Source of the DNA: Cytophagaceae bacterium
GTDB taxonomy: Bacteria; Bacteroidota; Bacteroidia; Cytophagales; Spirosomataceae
Reading direction: 5' to 3'
Length of the DNA stretch: 64,000 nt
NCBI GenBank assembly: GCA_027486845.1
Contig: JAIXOL010000035.1
Location: 1-64,000, forward strand
Shown here: positions 18,343-27,730 of the stretch, piece by piece
Position numbering within the stretch: the stretch's first letter is position 1
Layout of the letters: every line of letters starts with the position of its first letter
Notes under the pieces: generated by a model
The model's input: only the letters and a program-made list of their open reading frames with translations
Told to the model about the DNA's origin: nothing
The model's database searches: none
Translations under genes and position numbers: made by a program

Positions 18343-19248
18343 CTACTTTTCGCCTTTCCAACTAATCAAAAACACGCCAATTAAGACGAAAATTGTTCCG
18401 ATGATTTGTTCGAGCCAGATATTTTCACCTAGAAATGCTGATGCAAAAAAAATCGTAAAAATCGGCCCAATGCTCGCTATTATCGAAGCATTTCCTGAGC
18501 CAACGTACTTGATACCCTCTGATAACATAAATGTTGGCAAAACTGTTGAGAAAAAGGCCATCGACAATGAAATAATATAGACAGGTATCGGAAAATTAAA
18601 AATATCAAGACCGTTTTCGATGTAGCAATGAATGAGCGTCGGGAAAAGTGCAGAGATAATTATCCAAGAAGTAAAGCGAGTTGTACCGAGTTTGGCGATT
18701 AGTTCATCACTACTAATGAGATAAAAAGCATAAGTAAATCCACTAAAAATTACCCAAAAAGCACCTAAACCAATATTTTTTTGCTGATGAGCATCAAAGT
18801 TTTTCAAGAAAGCCAGCAAGATTCCGAGGTAAGTGATGCCGAGAGCCAACCATTGTAGGCGAGTTATCTGTTTTTTTTGTAAAATCGCTCGAAATATAAG
18901 TACAAAAGTAGGGTACACAAAAAGTAAAATCCGCTCTAAACTGGCCGTAATATAGTTTAAGCCCAAAAGATTGAAATATGCTGAAACATAGTAACCCATA
19001 AACCCAACCGCAAAGAGTTTTAGCCAAATAATAATTGACACTTGTGGATGAGATTCTTCTTTGATTCTTTTCCGAGATAAAACAAAAATATAGAATGGCA
19101 CCGAAAACAAAAATCGCAGCGAAAGTAATGAAATAGTTTCAATGCCGTATTCGTAAGCTGATTTGATGAAGATGCCTTTTAAAGCAAAACCAAATGCTGC
19201 CCCAAAGACTAATCCTGCTCCTAACCAATAATTTGAGCGTTTGGGCAT
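18343..19248 (-). CDS. EamA/DMT-family transporter
   Basis: Drug/metabolite transporter of the inner membrane with about ten transmembrane helices in two EamA repeats. The first repeat includes GLVFGAAFGFALKGIFIK and LLSLRFLFSVPFY; the second ends with GENIWLEQIIGTIFVLIGVFL. The substrate is unknown. The frame is open to 19317, but MPKRSNYWLGA at 19248 gives the normal N-terminus before helix 1. Confidence 0.85.
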   Translation of the reverse strand: MPKRSNYWLGAGLVFGAAFGFALKGIFIKSAYEYGIETISLLSLRFLFSVPFYIFVLSRKRIKEESHPQVSIIIWLKLFAVGFMGYYVSAYFNLLGLNYITASLERILLFVYPTFVLIFRAILQKKQITRLQWLALGITYLGILLAFLKNFDAHQQKNIGLGAFWVIFSGFTYAFYLISSDELIAKLGTTRFTSWIIISALFPTLIHCYIENGLDIFNFPIPVYIISLSMAFFSTVLPTFMLSEGIKYVGSGNASIIASIGPIFTIFFASAFLGENIWLEQIIGTIFVLIGVFLISWKGEK

Positions 19249-19443
19249 AAAAAATAACCTAATATTAATAGAATGAACGAACGAATATGATAGATTTGCC
19301 AAAAGAAATTTAAGCAAAAAATGCTGTAAAGCCTAAAAATCAATTTTTTGAATCAGTATTATTTGAAAAGTTAAATATTTTATTGCTATTGTTAAATTTT
19401 TTAAGCTAATTCAACCCTATGTTTTACCATTTTTTTAAGCAAC

Positions 19444-21309
19444 ATGGCAACCAAAGCAAAGTTAAAGAAAGAATCAGAAGAAACCATTAGTATTAAGCCG
19501 CGTGAACAAAAGAAGCCAATGTTGATGGAAATAGCTTGGGAGGTATGCAACCAAGTAGGGGGAATTTACACCGTTATTCGCTCAAAAGTGCCTTCGATGG
19601 TAGAAGAGTGGGGTGAGAATTATTGTCTCGTCGGTCCATATTTCCCGAATACCGCAATGATTGAGTTTGAGCCAATTGCCGACCTCGAAGAATCACCGTT
19701 TGGCAAAACTGTTAAGAGAATGCAAGAAATGGGCTTTGAAGCTCATTATGGTCGGTGGCTCGTAACGGGTAAGCCAAAAATTGTATTATTTGACTTTAAA
19801 GCTCTTCTAAAAAACACCAACGATTATAAATTTAAACTTTGGGAAAGACACCAAATTTCTACAATTAATACCGAACCACTCGTTGACCAAGTAATTGCTC
19901 TCGGCGAAATGATTAGGGTATTCTTGACCGAAATTGGCGAATCTTTTGGCCATAAAAATGATATTGTAGCCCATTTTCACGAATGGATGGTTGCAACGGC
20001 ACTGATTGATATTCGTACCGATAATGTGCCAATTTCGACTGTTTTTACTACACACGCAACGATGTTGGGGCGTTATATTGCAGGAAATGAGGAAGGTTTT
20101 TATGACAAATTATCGACTTATAAATGGGATATTGAAGCTAAAAACTACGGTATCGAAGCTCAAGCGAAAATTGAGCGTTTGGCTGCCCAAAAAGCTCATG
20201 TGCTTACTACCGTGAGTGACGTAACTGCTAAAGAATGTGAGGTGTTTTTTGGAAGAACGTGCGATTTGATTTTGCCAAATGGCTTAAACGTAACTCGTTT
20301 TGCGGCTACGCACGAATTCCAGAATTTACACATGAAATATAAAGAAAAAATCCATCAATTTGTGATGGGGCATTTCTTTCAAAGTTACTCGTGGGATTTA
20401 GATAATACACTTTATTTTTTCACATCGGGGCGTTATGAATACCGCAATAAAGGTTACGATATTACACTCGAAGCCCTAAAACGTCTTAACTTCAAACTCG
20501 TACAGGAAGGCATCGATACAACAGTAGTAATGTTTATCATTACCAAAAATCCAGTTCACTCGATTGACCCTGAAGTACTGCAGTCAAGAGCCGTGATGGA
20601 GGAGATTCGTCAGACGTGTGAATCAATCGAAAAGCAAATTGGAGAGCATCTTTTTCACGCTTCAGCATCGAACGATGACCCAAATTTGCCTGATTTGAAT
20701 GAATTTGTGGATGAATATTGGAGACTTCGCCTGCGTCGCACGATTCAGACTTGGAAAACCAAGAAACTGCCGCATACAGTTACCCATTTGCTCAAGCAGA
20801 CTGATGATATTACTGGTTTTTTAAAAGAAACCAACCTACTTAACCATGAGCAAGACCGAGTAAAGTTTGTATATCACCCAGATTTTATTTCGCCAACCAA
20901 TCCACTTTTTGGTATGGAGTATAGCCAATTTGTGCGTGGTTGTCACTTGGGTGTATTTCCTAGCTACTATGAGCCTTGGGGCTACACACCTCTTGAGTGC
21001 GTAGTGCGGGGTATTCCTACGGTAACGAGTGATTTATCGGGTTTCGGAGATTTTATTATGCAATTGATGAAAGACTACGATAATGTGGGTGTTTATGTGG
21101 TAAATCGAAAGACTAAAAACTTCGATAAAGCCGCTGACCAACTGGCCGAGATTCTATATAAATTCGTAACCATGAATCGCCGTGACCGTATAATGCAACG
21201 AAACCGTGTCGAGAATATTTCTGAAATTTTTGACTGGACAAACCTTCGTTCGTATTACGATACTGCCCATGATTTGGCTCTCAAACGTAAGGGTATAACG
21301 CGTATGTAA
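19444..21309 (+). CDS. Glycogen synthase, GT3 family
   Basis: A glycosyltransferase of 621 residues resembling the eukaryotic UDP-glucose-dependent GT3 glycogen synthases, not the bacterial GT5 GlgA. Evidence: the N-terminal EIAWEVCNQVGGIYTVIRSK, VAHFHEWM near residue 180, LPNGLNV near 275, and PSYYEPWGYTPLECV near 505, the conserved GT-B donor-site segment. It would extend alpha-1,4-glucan. The gene is monocistronic and followed by a 17-bp perfect hairpin. Confidence 0.9.
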   Translation: MATKAKLKKESEETISIKPREQKKPMLMEIAWEVCNQVGGIYTVIRSKVPSMVEEWGENYCLVGPYFPNTAMIEFEPIADLEESPFGKTVKRMQEMGFEAHYGRWLVTGKPKIVLFDFKALLKNTNDYKFKLWERHQISTINTEPLVDQVIALGEMIRVFLTEIGESFGHKNDIVAHFHEWMVATALIDIRTDNVPISTVFTTHATMLGRYIAGNEEGFYDKLSTYKWDIEAKNYGIEAQAKIERLAAQKAHVLTTVSDVTAKECEVFFGRTCDLILPNGLNVTRFAATHEFQNLHMKYKEKIHQFVMGHFFQSYSWDLDNTLYFFTSGRYEYRNKGYDITLEALKRLNFKLVQEGIDTTVVMFIITKNPVHSIDPEVLQSRAVMEEIRQTCESIEKQIGEHLFHASASNDDPNLPDLNEFVDEYWRLRLRRTIQTWKTKKLPHTVTHLLKQTDDITGFLKETNLLNHEQDRVKFVYHPDFISPTNPLFGMEYSQFVRGCHLGVFPSYYEPWGYTPLECVVRGIPTVTSDLSGFGDFIMQLMKDYDNVGVYVVNRKTKNFDKAADQLAEILYKFVTMNRRDRIMQRNRVENISEIFDWTNLRSYYDTAHDLALKRKGITRM

Positions 21310-21382
21310 GGTCTGTAAAAATAGTAGGATTAAATTGTGAATTTGCTGCTATTTTGGTATAAAAATATACAATTATAAATAT

Positions 21383-21433
21383 AATGAAAAACACATAAGT
21401 TACTGTTTGTCAATATCTTATGTGTTTTTCATT
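21383..21433 (+). terminator. Long stem-loop after glycogen synthase
   Basis: AATGAAAAACACATAAG (21383-21399) and its exact reverse complement (21417-21433) form a perfect 17-bp stem with a 17-base loop. It lies between the stop of the synthase gene and plsY. Terminator function is inferred; the stem itself is AT-rich and includes T5. Confidence 0.6.
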
Positions 21434-21465
21434 GTTGGACTAACACGAAATATCACAATTTTGTG

Positions 21466-21473
21466 TAATTTTG
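21466..21473 (+). promoter_or_regulatory. Candidate -7 element for plsY
   Basis: TAATTTTG matches TAnnTTTG. It overlaps an upstream in-frame start (21471), which therefore cannot be used if this promoter is real; this supports the ATG at 21504 as the start of plsY. No well-spaced -33 TTG was found. Confidence 0.4.
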
Positions 21474-21503
21474 TTACTCTATCAGTATCAACAAATAACC
21501 TTA

Positions 21504-22106
21504 ATGATTTTCAACACTATTTTCGCCTATTTAGCAGGTTCAGTTCCCACAGCAGTTTGGTACGGTAAAATTTTTCATGGAATTGACGTTCGTCAGCACG
21601 GTAGCGGCAATGCTGGTGCAACTAATTCCCTTCGTACACTTGGCAAAAAAGCTGGTATCATTGTTTTAATCGTCGATTTTCTCAAAGGTTTTTTAGCTGT
21701 GAAAGCCGCAAGTCTCTTATCAACCGAAACACACAGTATTTTGCCTTTAATCATGGGTTTAGCCGTTATAATAGGGCATATCTTTCCGATTTTTGCTCAA
21801 TTTAGAGGCGGTAAAGGTGTAGCCACGGCAATGGGAGTTTTGGTGGCGACTTTTCCTTGGGCTGCATTGGGTTGTGTGTTAACTTTTATGATTGTTGTTT
21901 TTATAACAAAATATGTTTCGTTGGCTTCGCTTCTCGGAGCATTGGCTTTTCCGATTCAGTTGAATTTCAATATTTGGAATGATAATGCTGATAAATATTC
22001 GATTGGTTTTGCTTCGGTGATATTTGTCATTTTACTCATTATGCACCGTGAGAATATTCAACGACTAATCCAAGGAACTGAAAGTAAGTTTGGAGCGAAG
22101 AAATAA
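21504..22106 (+). CDS. plsY: Acyl-phosphate glycerol-3-phosphate acyltransferase
   Basis: Integral membrane enzyme that makes lysophosphatidic acid from acyl-phosphate. The motif GSVPTAVWYGK is at the N-terminus, HGSGNAGATNSLRTLGK near residue 35, and GHIFPIFAQFRGGKGVATAMG near 95, which are the three PlsY motifs, with about five membrane helices. The open frame begins at 21471, but homologues start at the MIFNTIFAYLAGS position. Confidence 0.93.
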   Translation: MIFNTIFAYLAGSVPTAVWYGKIFHGIDVRQHGSGNAGATNSLRTLGKKAGIIVLIVDFLKGFLAVKAASLLSTETHSILPLIMGLAVIIGHIFPIFAQFRGGKGVATAMGVLVATFPWAALGCVLTFMIVVFITKYVSLASLLGALAFPIQLNFNIWNDNADKYSIGFASVIFVILLIMHRENIQRLIQGTESKFGAKK

Positions 22107-22143
22107 ACGCATAACTTTGTATTAGATAGAAAACTAAAGATTA

Positions 22144-23529
22144 ATGAACACTTACATCGAACAAAATAAAGACCGTTTTTTAGACGAACTTTTTGATTTT
22201 CTTAGAATTCCGTCGGTTAGTGCCGACACCAAATTTCAGCCTGATATGATTCGTGCTGCTGAATTTGTAAAAGAAAGGTTATCACAAGCAGGTCTTGATA
22301 AAGCCGAGATTTGCCCAACTTCAGGCCACCCAATTGTATATGCTGAAAAAATTGTAGATGCTTCACTACCAACAATTTTGGTTTATGGTCACTACGATGT
22401 GCAGCCAGCTGACCCTTATGAATTGTGGGATTCGCCGCCTTTTGAGCCAACCATTAAAGTCACCAAAAATCACCCCGATGGAGCAATTTTTGCTCGTGGT
22501 TCATGCGATGATAAAGGCCAAATCTATATGCATATAAAAGCAATAGAAATGATGCTGGCACAAGATGGCTTGCCGTGTAATGTAAAAATAATGTTTGAAG
22601 GCGAAGAAGAAGTAGGCTCTGAAAACTTAGGCGTATTTGTAAAAGTAAACAAAGAAAAACTTGCTGCCGATTTGATTTTGATTTCAGACACTTCAATCAT
22701 TGCAAATGACATTCCTTCGGTAGAAACTGGCTTGCGTGGTCTTACATATATGGAGGTTGCCGTTACAGGTCCGAACCGAGATTTGCACTCAGGTGTTTAC
22801 GGTGGAGCAGTGGCAAATCCTGTAAATATACTTTGTCAAATGATTGCCTCAATGCACGATGAAGATGGAAAAGTAACAATCAAAGGCTTCTATGATAAAG
22901 TTAATGAATTATCGCAAACTGAGCGAGATGATTTAGAATCAGCACCATTCGATTTAGAAGAATATAAAAAAGACCTTGATATTGCCGAAGTTTCAGGCGA
23001 AAGCGGTTATACTACTCGTGAGCGTGCAAGTATACGCCCGACGCTTGATGTAAATGGGATTTGGGGAGGCTATACAGGCGAAGGCTCAAAAACCGTATTG
23101 CCATCAAAGGCATTCGCTAAAATTTCAATGCGACTTGTACCTGACCAAGATTGGGAAGAAATTGCTGATTTGTTTGAAGCACATTTCCAAAAAATCGCTC
23201 CGCCAACAGTGAAAATTTCGGTAAGCCGCCATCATGGTGGACAACCCTATGTAACGCCAACTGATTCTGCTGGTTATAAAGCCGCAGTTTTGGCTTTAGA
23301 AGAGGCATTTGGCAAAAAACCAGTACCAACAAGAGGTGGTGGAAGTATTCCAATTGTAGCTTTGTTTGAGCAAGAATTAGGCTTGAAGTCAATACTTTTG
23401 GGATTTGGCTTGGATTCTGATGCTTTACATTCGCCAAATGAGCATTATGGTTTGTTTAATTTCTTCAAAGGAATTGAAACTATCCCTTTGTTCTTTAAGC
23501 ATTATGCGGAGTTGATGAAAAGCAATTAA
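22144..23529 (+). CDS. M20-family dipeptidase
   Basis: Zinc metallopeptidase of 461 residues, of the CNDP/dipeptidase type. The metal-binding blocks are VYGHYDVQPADP (about 80), RGSCDDKGQ (about 120), EGEEEVGS (about 155) and SDTS (about 180), with the last histidine in LHSPNEHYG near the C-terminus. The long lid domain between is normal for this subgroup. There is no signal peptide, so it is probably cytoplasmic. It sits 37 bases after plsY. Confidence 0.88.
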   Translation: MNTYIEQNKDRFLDELFDFLRIPSVSADTKFQPDMIRAAEFVKERLSQAGLDKAEICPTSGHPIVYAEKIVDASLPTILVYGHYDVQPADPYELWDSPPFEPTIKVTKNHPDGAIFARGSCDDKGQIYMHIKAIEMMLAQDGLPCNVKIMFEGEEEVGSENLGVFVKVNKEKLAADLILISDTSIIANDIPSVETGLRGLTYMEVAVTGPNRDLHSGVYGGAVANPVNILCQMIASMHDEDGKVTIKGFYDKVNELSQTERDDLESAPFDLEEYKKDLDIAEVSGESGYTTRERASIRPTLDVNGIWGGYTGEGSKTVLPSKAFAKISMRLVPDQDWEEIADLFEAHFQKIAPPTVKISVSRHHGGQPYVTPTDSAGYKAAVLALEEAFGKKPVPTRGGGSIPIVALFEQELGLKSILLGFGLDSDALHSPNEHYGLFNFFKGIETIPLFFKHYAELMKSN

Positions 23530-23606
23530 TTTTCAGATAGTAAATTAATTGCTTTATTATCAGTAGTTTATCTTTTGTTTAAAATCTTTTGTATTATAAT
23601 TCTGAT

Positions 23607-24428
23607 ATGTCACTTGGCTTAGAAAAATTAGCAACCGAATCTTCTTCACATTACGATAATCTCGAAAAAATGTCAGTTCGGGAATTGCTCGAAGGCATCA
23701 ATAACGAAGATAAAACGGTGCCTTATGCCGTAGAAATATGTATTCCACAGATTGAAGCATTGGTTAGTCAGATTGTGCCACGCATGAAAGCGGGCGGACG
23801 CTTATTTTATATTGGTGCAGGTACAAGCGGGCGTTTGGGTGTGGTTGATGCCTCTGAGTGCCCGCCAACGTTTGGTGTGCCTTTTGGAATGGTTGTGGGA
23901 ATCATGGCTGGTGGAGATAGAGCCATCAGAAAAGCCGTTGAAAATGCCGAAGATGATATTGAGCAAGCTTGGAAAGATTTAGAGGAATATGAAATTAATG
24001 CAAATGACTCTTTGATAGGAATAGCTGCTTCGGGTCGCACACCTTATGTGGTTGGTGGCTTGCGTACGGCACGACAAAATGGTATCTTAACTGGTTGTGT
24101 GGTTTGTAATGCAGGAGGTGCCGTAGCGGCCGAAGCTGAATTTCCAGTGGAAGCCGTGGTAGGGCCAGAATTCGTAACGGGTAGCACACGCATGAAGTCA
24201 GGAACTGCCCAAAAATTGGTGCTAAATATGATTTCAACTTCGGTTATGATTCAACTCGGTAGAGTAAAAGGCAATAAAATGGTTGATATGCAGCTTACAA
24301 ACCTCAAATTGGTAGAAAGAGGCGTAAGAATGGTAATGAACGAATTGAATATTTCGCACGAAGAAGCAAGTGAACTTTTACATGCATTCGGCAGCGTAAG
24401 AAATGCTGTGGATAATTATAAAAAATAG
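23607..24428 (+). CDS. murQ: N-acetylmuramic acid 6-phosphate etherase
   Basis: MurQ cleaves the lactyl ether of MurNAc-6-P in cell-wall recycling. SIS-domain motifs are clear: RLFYIGAGTSGRLGVVDASECPP-type sequence near residue 60, GIAASGRTPYV near 135, and VGPEFVTGSTRMKSGTAQK near 190, which is the family signature. It begins at the ATG at 23607 (MSLGLEKLATES); an alternative start 6 codons upstream is less likely. It is 78 bases downstream of the dipeptidase, so both might serve wall-peptide recycling. Confidence 0.93.
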   Translation: MSLGLEKLATESSSHYDNLEKMSVRELLEGINNEDKTVPYAVEICIPQIEALVSQIVPRMKAGGRLFYIGAGTSGRLGVVDASECPPTFGVPFGMVVGIMAGGDRAIRKAVENAEDDIEQAWKDLEEYEINANDSLIGIAASGRTPYVVGGLRTARQNGILTGCVVCNAGGAVAAEAEFPVEAVVGPEFVTGSTRMKSGTAQKLVLNMISTSVMIQLGRVKGNKMVDMQLTNLKLVERGVRMVMNELNISHEEASELLHAFGSVRNAVDNYKK

Positions 24429-24508
24429 TTTTATAACGATATTTGTAAAAAAAAGATGAGTAGAAATACAAAATTCTACATTCTTTATTCTACATTCTTC
24501 ATTTTTTT

Positions 24509-25498
24509 ATGTGGGACTGGTTTTCAATAGATTGGCTTAGTTGGGAAACCTTGCGTTCGTTCGTTTGGGCTGAAAATCTTTACCTATATGCCATCATTGG
24601 AATCCCTTTTTTATTTCTTTTTCGATGGCTTTTTTATACTCGTGGCCAACAAAAATTGGGGCTTTCACTTACGACCTATCAGCTTCGCACCAATTGGATT
24701 AGTTACTTGCGTTTTATTCCTCCGATATTATTCATTCTAGGCCTTATCTGTGTTTTGTTGTCGTTGGCACGGCCACAGCGAGTGCGAGAAAGCAAAGAAC
24801 AGTTTTCGGAAGGTATTGATATTGTGCTCGCCATAGATATTTCGGAGTCGATGATGGCAACTGACCTAAGTCCAAATCGTTTGGAAGCGGCCAAGAATGT
24901 TGGGCATGAGTTCATCAAAGGCCGTTTTCAAGACCGAATCGGTTTAGTTGTTTTTGCTGGTGAAGCGTTTTCGATGTGTCCACTCACGACCGATTACGAA
25001 GTGTTGAACGAATATCTCAACGAAATTAATAGTAATCTTATAAAAACTACAGGAACGGCCATTGGCAGTGCTTTGGCTACTTGCATCAACCGTTTGCGTG
25101 AGATTCCGAGTAAAAGTAAAGTAGCCATTATTTTGAGCGATGGAGATAATACCGCAGGTTCACTCGATCCACTCACGGCCACCGATTTGGCAAAATCTTT
25201 TGGTATAAAAGTTTATACAATTGCTGTCGGTGGTAATGATAGCGAAGTAAAAGTTGATGAAAACACTCTCCGAGAAATTGCCCGTGAAGGAAATGGACAG
25301 TTTTTTAGAGCAACCGATAACAAAACACTCCGAAATATCTTCGAGCAAATCAATCGTTTGGAAAAAGCAAAAGTCAAAGATAATGTATATCGTGAAGTAG
25401 AGGATTTTTACTATATTTACCTAAACTGGGCGGTTGTTTTCCTACTCTCGGCTTTTTTCTTTAAAAATACTTTCGTTGGAAATATTTTGGAAGATTAG
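24509..25498 (+). CDS. batA: VWA-domain membrane protein, BatA type
   Basis: 329 residues. Two transmembrane helices near the N-terminus (about 24-42 and 68-87), a von Willebrand A domain with the MIDAS motif DISES (residues 110-114) and the second metal segment LSDGDN near residue 210, and a last helix near the C-terminus. This is the Bacteroidota BatA layout (aerotolerance/stress operon). Usually batB and further bat genes follow; here the gene is followed at once by a decayed regulator, so it is separated from its usual partners. Confidence 0.85.
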   Translation: MWDWFSIDWLSWETLRSFVWAENLYLYAIIGIPFLFLFRWLFYTRGQQKLGLSLTTYQLRTNWISYLRFIPPILFILGLICVLLSLARPQRVRESKEQFSEGIDIVLAIDISESMMATDLSPNRLEAAKNVGHEFIKGRFQDRIGLVVFAGEAFSMCPLTTDYEVLNEYLNEINSNLIKTTGTAIGSALATCINRLREIPSKSKVAIILSDGDNTAGSLDPLTATDLAKSFGIKVYTIAVGGNDSEVKVDENTLREIAREGNGQFFRATDNKTLRNIFEQINRLEKAKVKDNVYREVEDFYYIYLNWAVVFLLSAFFFKNTFVGNILED

Positions 25499-25769
25499 CC
25501 TTTTCTCAATCTATCAACCTCCGCTTTTAGCGAGCCAATGGCTATTCTTTGTGAAATGAAAGTTTCGTCTTTGACTCGTTCAATTACACCCTATTTTAAT
25601 TCTTCGGGCGTAATACCCAAAAACTTTGCTATCTTTTCTATACCTTCATCAGAGGATTTTACTTTTTCGATATGTGAAATATTAGCTTATGTTATGTTAA
25701 ATTCGAGTGTTAAGACTTCGTGTTTACAACCTCGTTCCGTATATTATTAGCAACTTGGTTGTTAGGCAT
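25499..25769 (-). pseudogene. Decayed XRE-family regulator
   Basis: Read on the minus strand, this stretch is a mutated copy of the intact XRE regulator at 26710-27024. Recognisable pieces include ISHIEK, EKIAKFLGITPEELK and LKAEVDRLRKG, but several in-frame stops and frame changes break it, including a stop after about 19 codons and one in place of a residue just after EELK. The nucleotide match with 26829-27024 is high over about 190 bases. The two copies lie in the same orientation on either side of the Rpn gene. Confidence 0.75.
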
Positions 25770-25849
25770 AATGTCACGAAATACTGCAAAAACGTGCATT
25801 TAAACGATAACTCGAAAAATATTTATAAATTTGCTGCATTGAAAATTAT

Positions 25850-26701
25850 ATGGCAGACGACAAGATGAAAGCAAAATATTTAAACCCATTTACGGACTTC
25901 GGATTTAAAAAAATCTTTGGCGAAGAAGCAAGCAAACCACTTTTACTTGACTTTTTAAATGCTTTATTGCCTATTTCTGATAAAATTGTTGATTTGACTT
26001 TCAAGAACAATGAACAACTTGGACAAACTGATCTTGATAGAAAAGCGATTTATGACATATACTGTGAAAATGAAAAGGGTGAAAAATTTATTGTAGAACT
26101 TCAAAAAGCAAAACAAAATTATTTCAAAGAAAGAACGATTTTCTATTCCACTTTTCCAATTAGAGAGCAAGCTGAAAAAGGAGAATGGAATTACAATTTG
26201 AAAGCTGTTTATTGCATTGGAATTTTAGACTTCACATTTGACGACTACGAAACTGAACCTGAAAAAGGTGAAGTTGTTCATACAATAAAACTAAAAAATC
26301 AAAATGGGAAAATATTTTATGATAAATTGACTTTCATTTATCTTGAAATGCCAAATTTCAAACGAAAAGAAACTGAACTTGAAACGCGATTAGACAAATG
26401 GCTTTATTTTATTAAAAATTTAGAAGACTTTCAAACTATTCCAACAATAATTGCGGACGAAGTTTTTAATCAAGCGTTTGAGAAGGCTGAACTTGCAAAA
26501 TTTGGACAAAAAGATTTGTATGACTATGAAATGAATCTGAAAATTTATAGAGATTATAAAAACACCGTAAATACAGCTTTTGACGAGGGAAAACTTGAAG
26601 GAAAACTTGAAACTGCTAAATCATTAAAAATATTAGGAGTTCCAATTGTGACAATTATTGAAGCAACTAGACTAACAAAAGAAGAAATAGAACGCTTATA
26701 A
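25850..26701 (+). CDS. Rpn-family PD-(D/E)XK nuclease/putative transposase
   Basis: 283 residues of the recombination-promoting nuclease family (PDDEXK_2). The N-terminal NPFTDFGFKKIFGEEASK is typical, IYDIYCENEKGEKFIVELQ (about residues 64-82) contains the catalytic Asp and ExQ of the PD-(D/E)XK core, and the C-terminal tail has the usual KLEGKLETAKSLK repeat-like helix. E. coli Rpn proteins are endonucleases that stimulate RecA-independent recombination; family members multiply within genomes. It sits between two XRE copies. Confidence 0.85.
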   Translation: MADDKMKAKYLNPFTDFGFKKIFGEEASKPLLLDFLNALLPISDKIVDLTFKNNEQLGQTDLDRKAIYDIYCENEKGEKFIVELQKAKQNYFKERTIFYSTFPIREQAEKGEWNYNLKAVYCIGILDFTFDDYETEPEKGEVVHTIKLKNQNGKIFYDKLTFIYLEMPNFKRKETELETRLDKWLYFIKNLEDFQTIPTIIADEVFNQAFEKAELAKFGQKDLYDYEMNLKIYRDYKNTVNTAFDEGKLEGKLETAKSLKILGVPIVTIIEATRLTKEEIERL

Positions 26702-26709
26702 ACAAGCAA

Positions 26710-27024
26710 CTAATTTACAGGATGAGGCTGCCTTTTCTCAATCTCTTCATAGAATCGTTGTGACGATTCGATATTATTTTTTGATTGATAATTAGGATTT
26801 ATTTCGTTTTTATGCTCAATTTTTACACCATATTTCAGTTCTTCGGGCGTAATACCAAAAACCTTAGCTATCTTTTTTATACCTTTAACTGATGGCTTTA
26901 CTTTTCCTTTTTCGATATGTGAAATATTAGGTTGTGTCATGTTACATTCGAGTGCTAAGACTTCTTGTTTGTAGCCTCGTTCGAGACGTTTGGTTTTTAT
27001 ATTGGATGCAAGAAGGTTGTTCAT
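26710..27024 (-). CDS. XRE-family transcriptional regulator
   Basis: 104 residues with an N-terminal HTH_3 domain (about 5-60): LERGYKQEVLALECNMTQPNI is helix-turn-helix and ISHIEKGKVKPSVKGIKKIAK the rest of the fold. The C-terminal 40 residues are polar and probably disordered. It converges with the Rpn gene (8 bases between stops). A decayed paralogue lies at 25499-25769. Whether it controls the nuclease is inference from location only. Confidence 0.8.
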   Translation of the reverse strand: MNNLLASNIKTKRLERGYKQEVLALECNMTQPNISHIEKGKVKPSVKGIKKIAKVFGITPEELKYGVKIEHKNEINPNYQSKNNIESSQRFYEEIEKRQPHPVN

Positions 27025-27025
27025 A

Positions 27026-27708
27026 ACAAGTTATAGGGAAAATGATGAGCGAAATAAAATAACCATTGACCACCTACTTCGTATGAGTAGCGGACTTGGT
27101 TTTGAAGAAAATTATGCCGCACCAAGCGATGCTACTCAAATGCTCTTCCGTAAAAAAGGTGCAGGGGCTTATGCTTTGCTGAGTAAAGCAGCAAACGAAC
27201 CTGATAAAGTTTGGTCGTATTCGAGTGGAACGAGTAATATTTTGCAGGAAATTATTCGCCGACAATTCGCTACTCAAAAAGATTACTTTGCTTTTCCACA
27301 TCAGCGATTATTTCATAAAATAGGAATGAAAAGTGCAGTTCTTGAACCAGATGCGGAACTTTCGTTGGTTCTTCGTTTATGTACGCAACGGCTCGAGACT
27401 GGGCAAAGTTTGGCCAATTATATCTGCAAGATGGTGTTTGGAATGGCGAACGCTTGCTTCCAGAAGGCTGGGTAAAATATTCTGCAACCGAAACGTCTTA
27501 TTCTGATGGAAAATATGCAGCTCATTTTTGGCTCGACCATCAAGATAAAACTTTTCCGCAAGATGCTTTTATGGACGTTGGTTTTGAAGGACAATATGTA
27601 ACTGTTGTGCCGTCGAAGAATTTAGTGATTGTTCGTTTGGGTTGCACGCCAAAAGATAATTTCAATCATTCGGCATTGGTAAGGGGAGTTGTGGCGGCAG
27701 TGAAATGA
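27026..27708 (+). pseudogene. Truncated and frameshifted serine hydrolase (beta-lactamase family)
   Basis: C-terminal two thirds of a class C beta-lactamase-like hydrolase. The first frame reads NKITIDHLLRMSSGLGFEE and VWSYSSGTSNILQ (the YSSG is the Tyr-x-Ser/Asn motif). Around 27356 the frame shifts and continues as FMYATARDWAKFGQLYL ... VTVVPSKNLVIVRLG to 27708. The N-terminal part with the SxxK nucleophile is absent: homology begins right beside the start codon of the XRE gene. Both truncation and frameshift indicate a dead gene, apparently cut by arrival of the Rpn/XRE segment. Confidence 0.85.
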
Positions 27709-27730
27709 TGTTTTTAATTCGTATAAATTG

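Noticed and set aside
25538-25750. Plus-strand 70-codon open frame before the Rpn gene
   Set aside because: It is the complementary reading of the decayed XRE regulator.
27340-27380. Programmed frameshift in the serine hydrolase
   Set aside because: There is no slippery heptamer at the junction and the N-terminal half with the nucleophile is missing, so it is a pseudogene.
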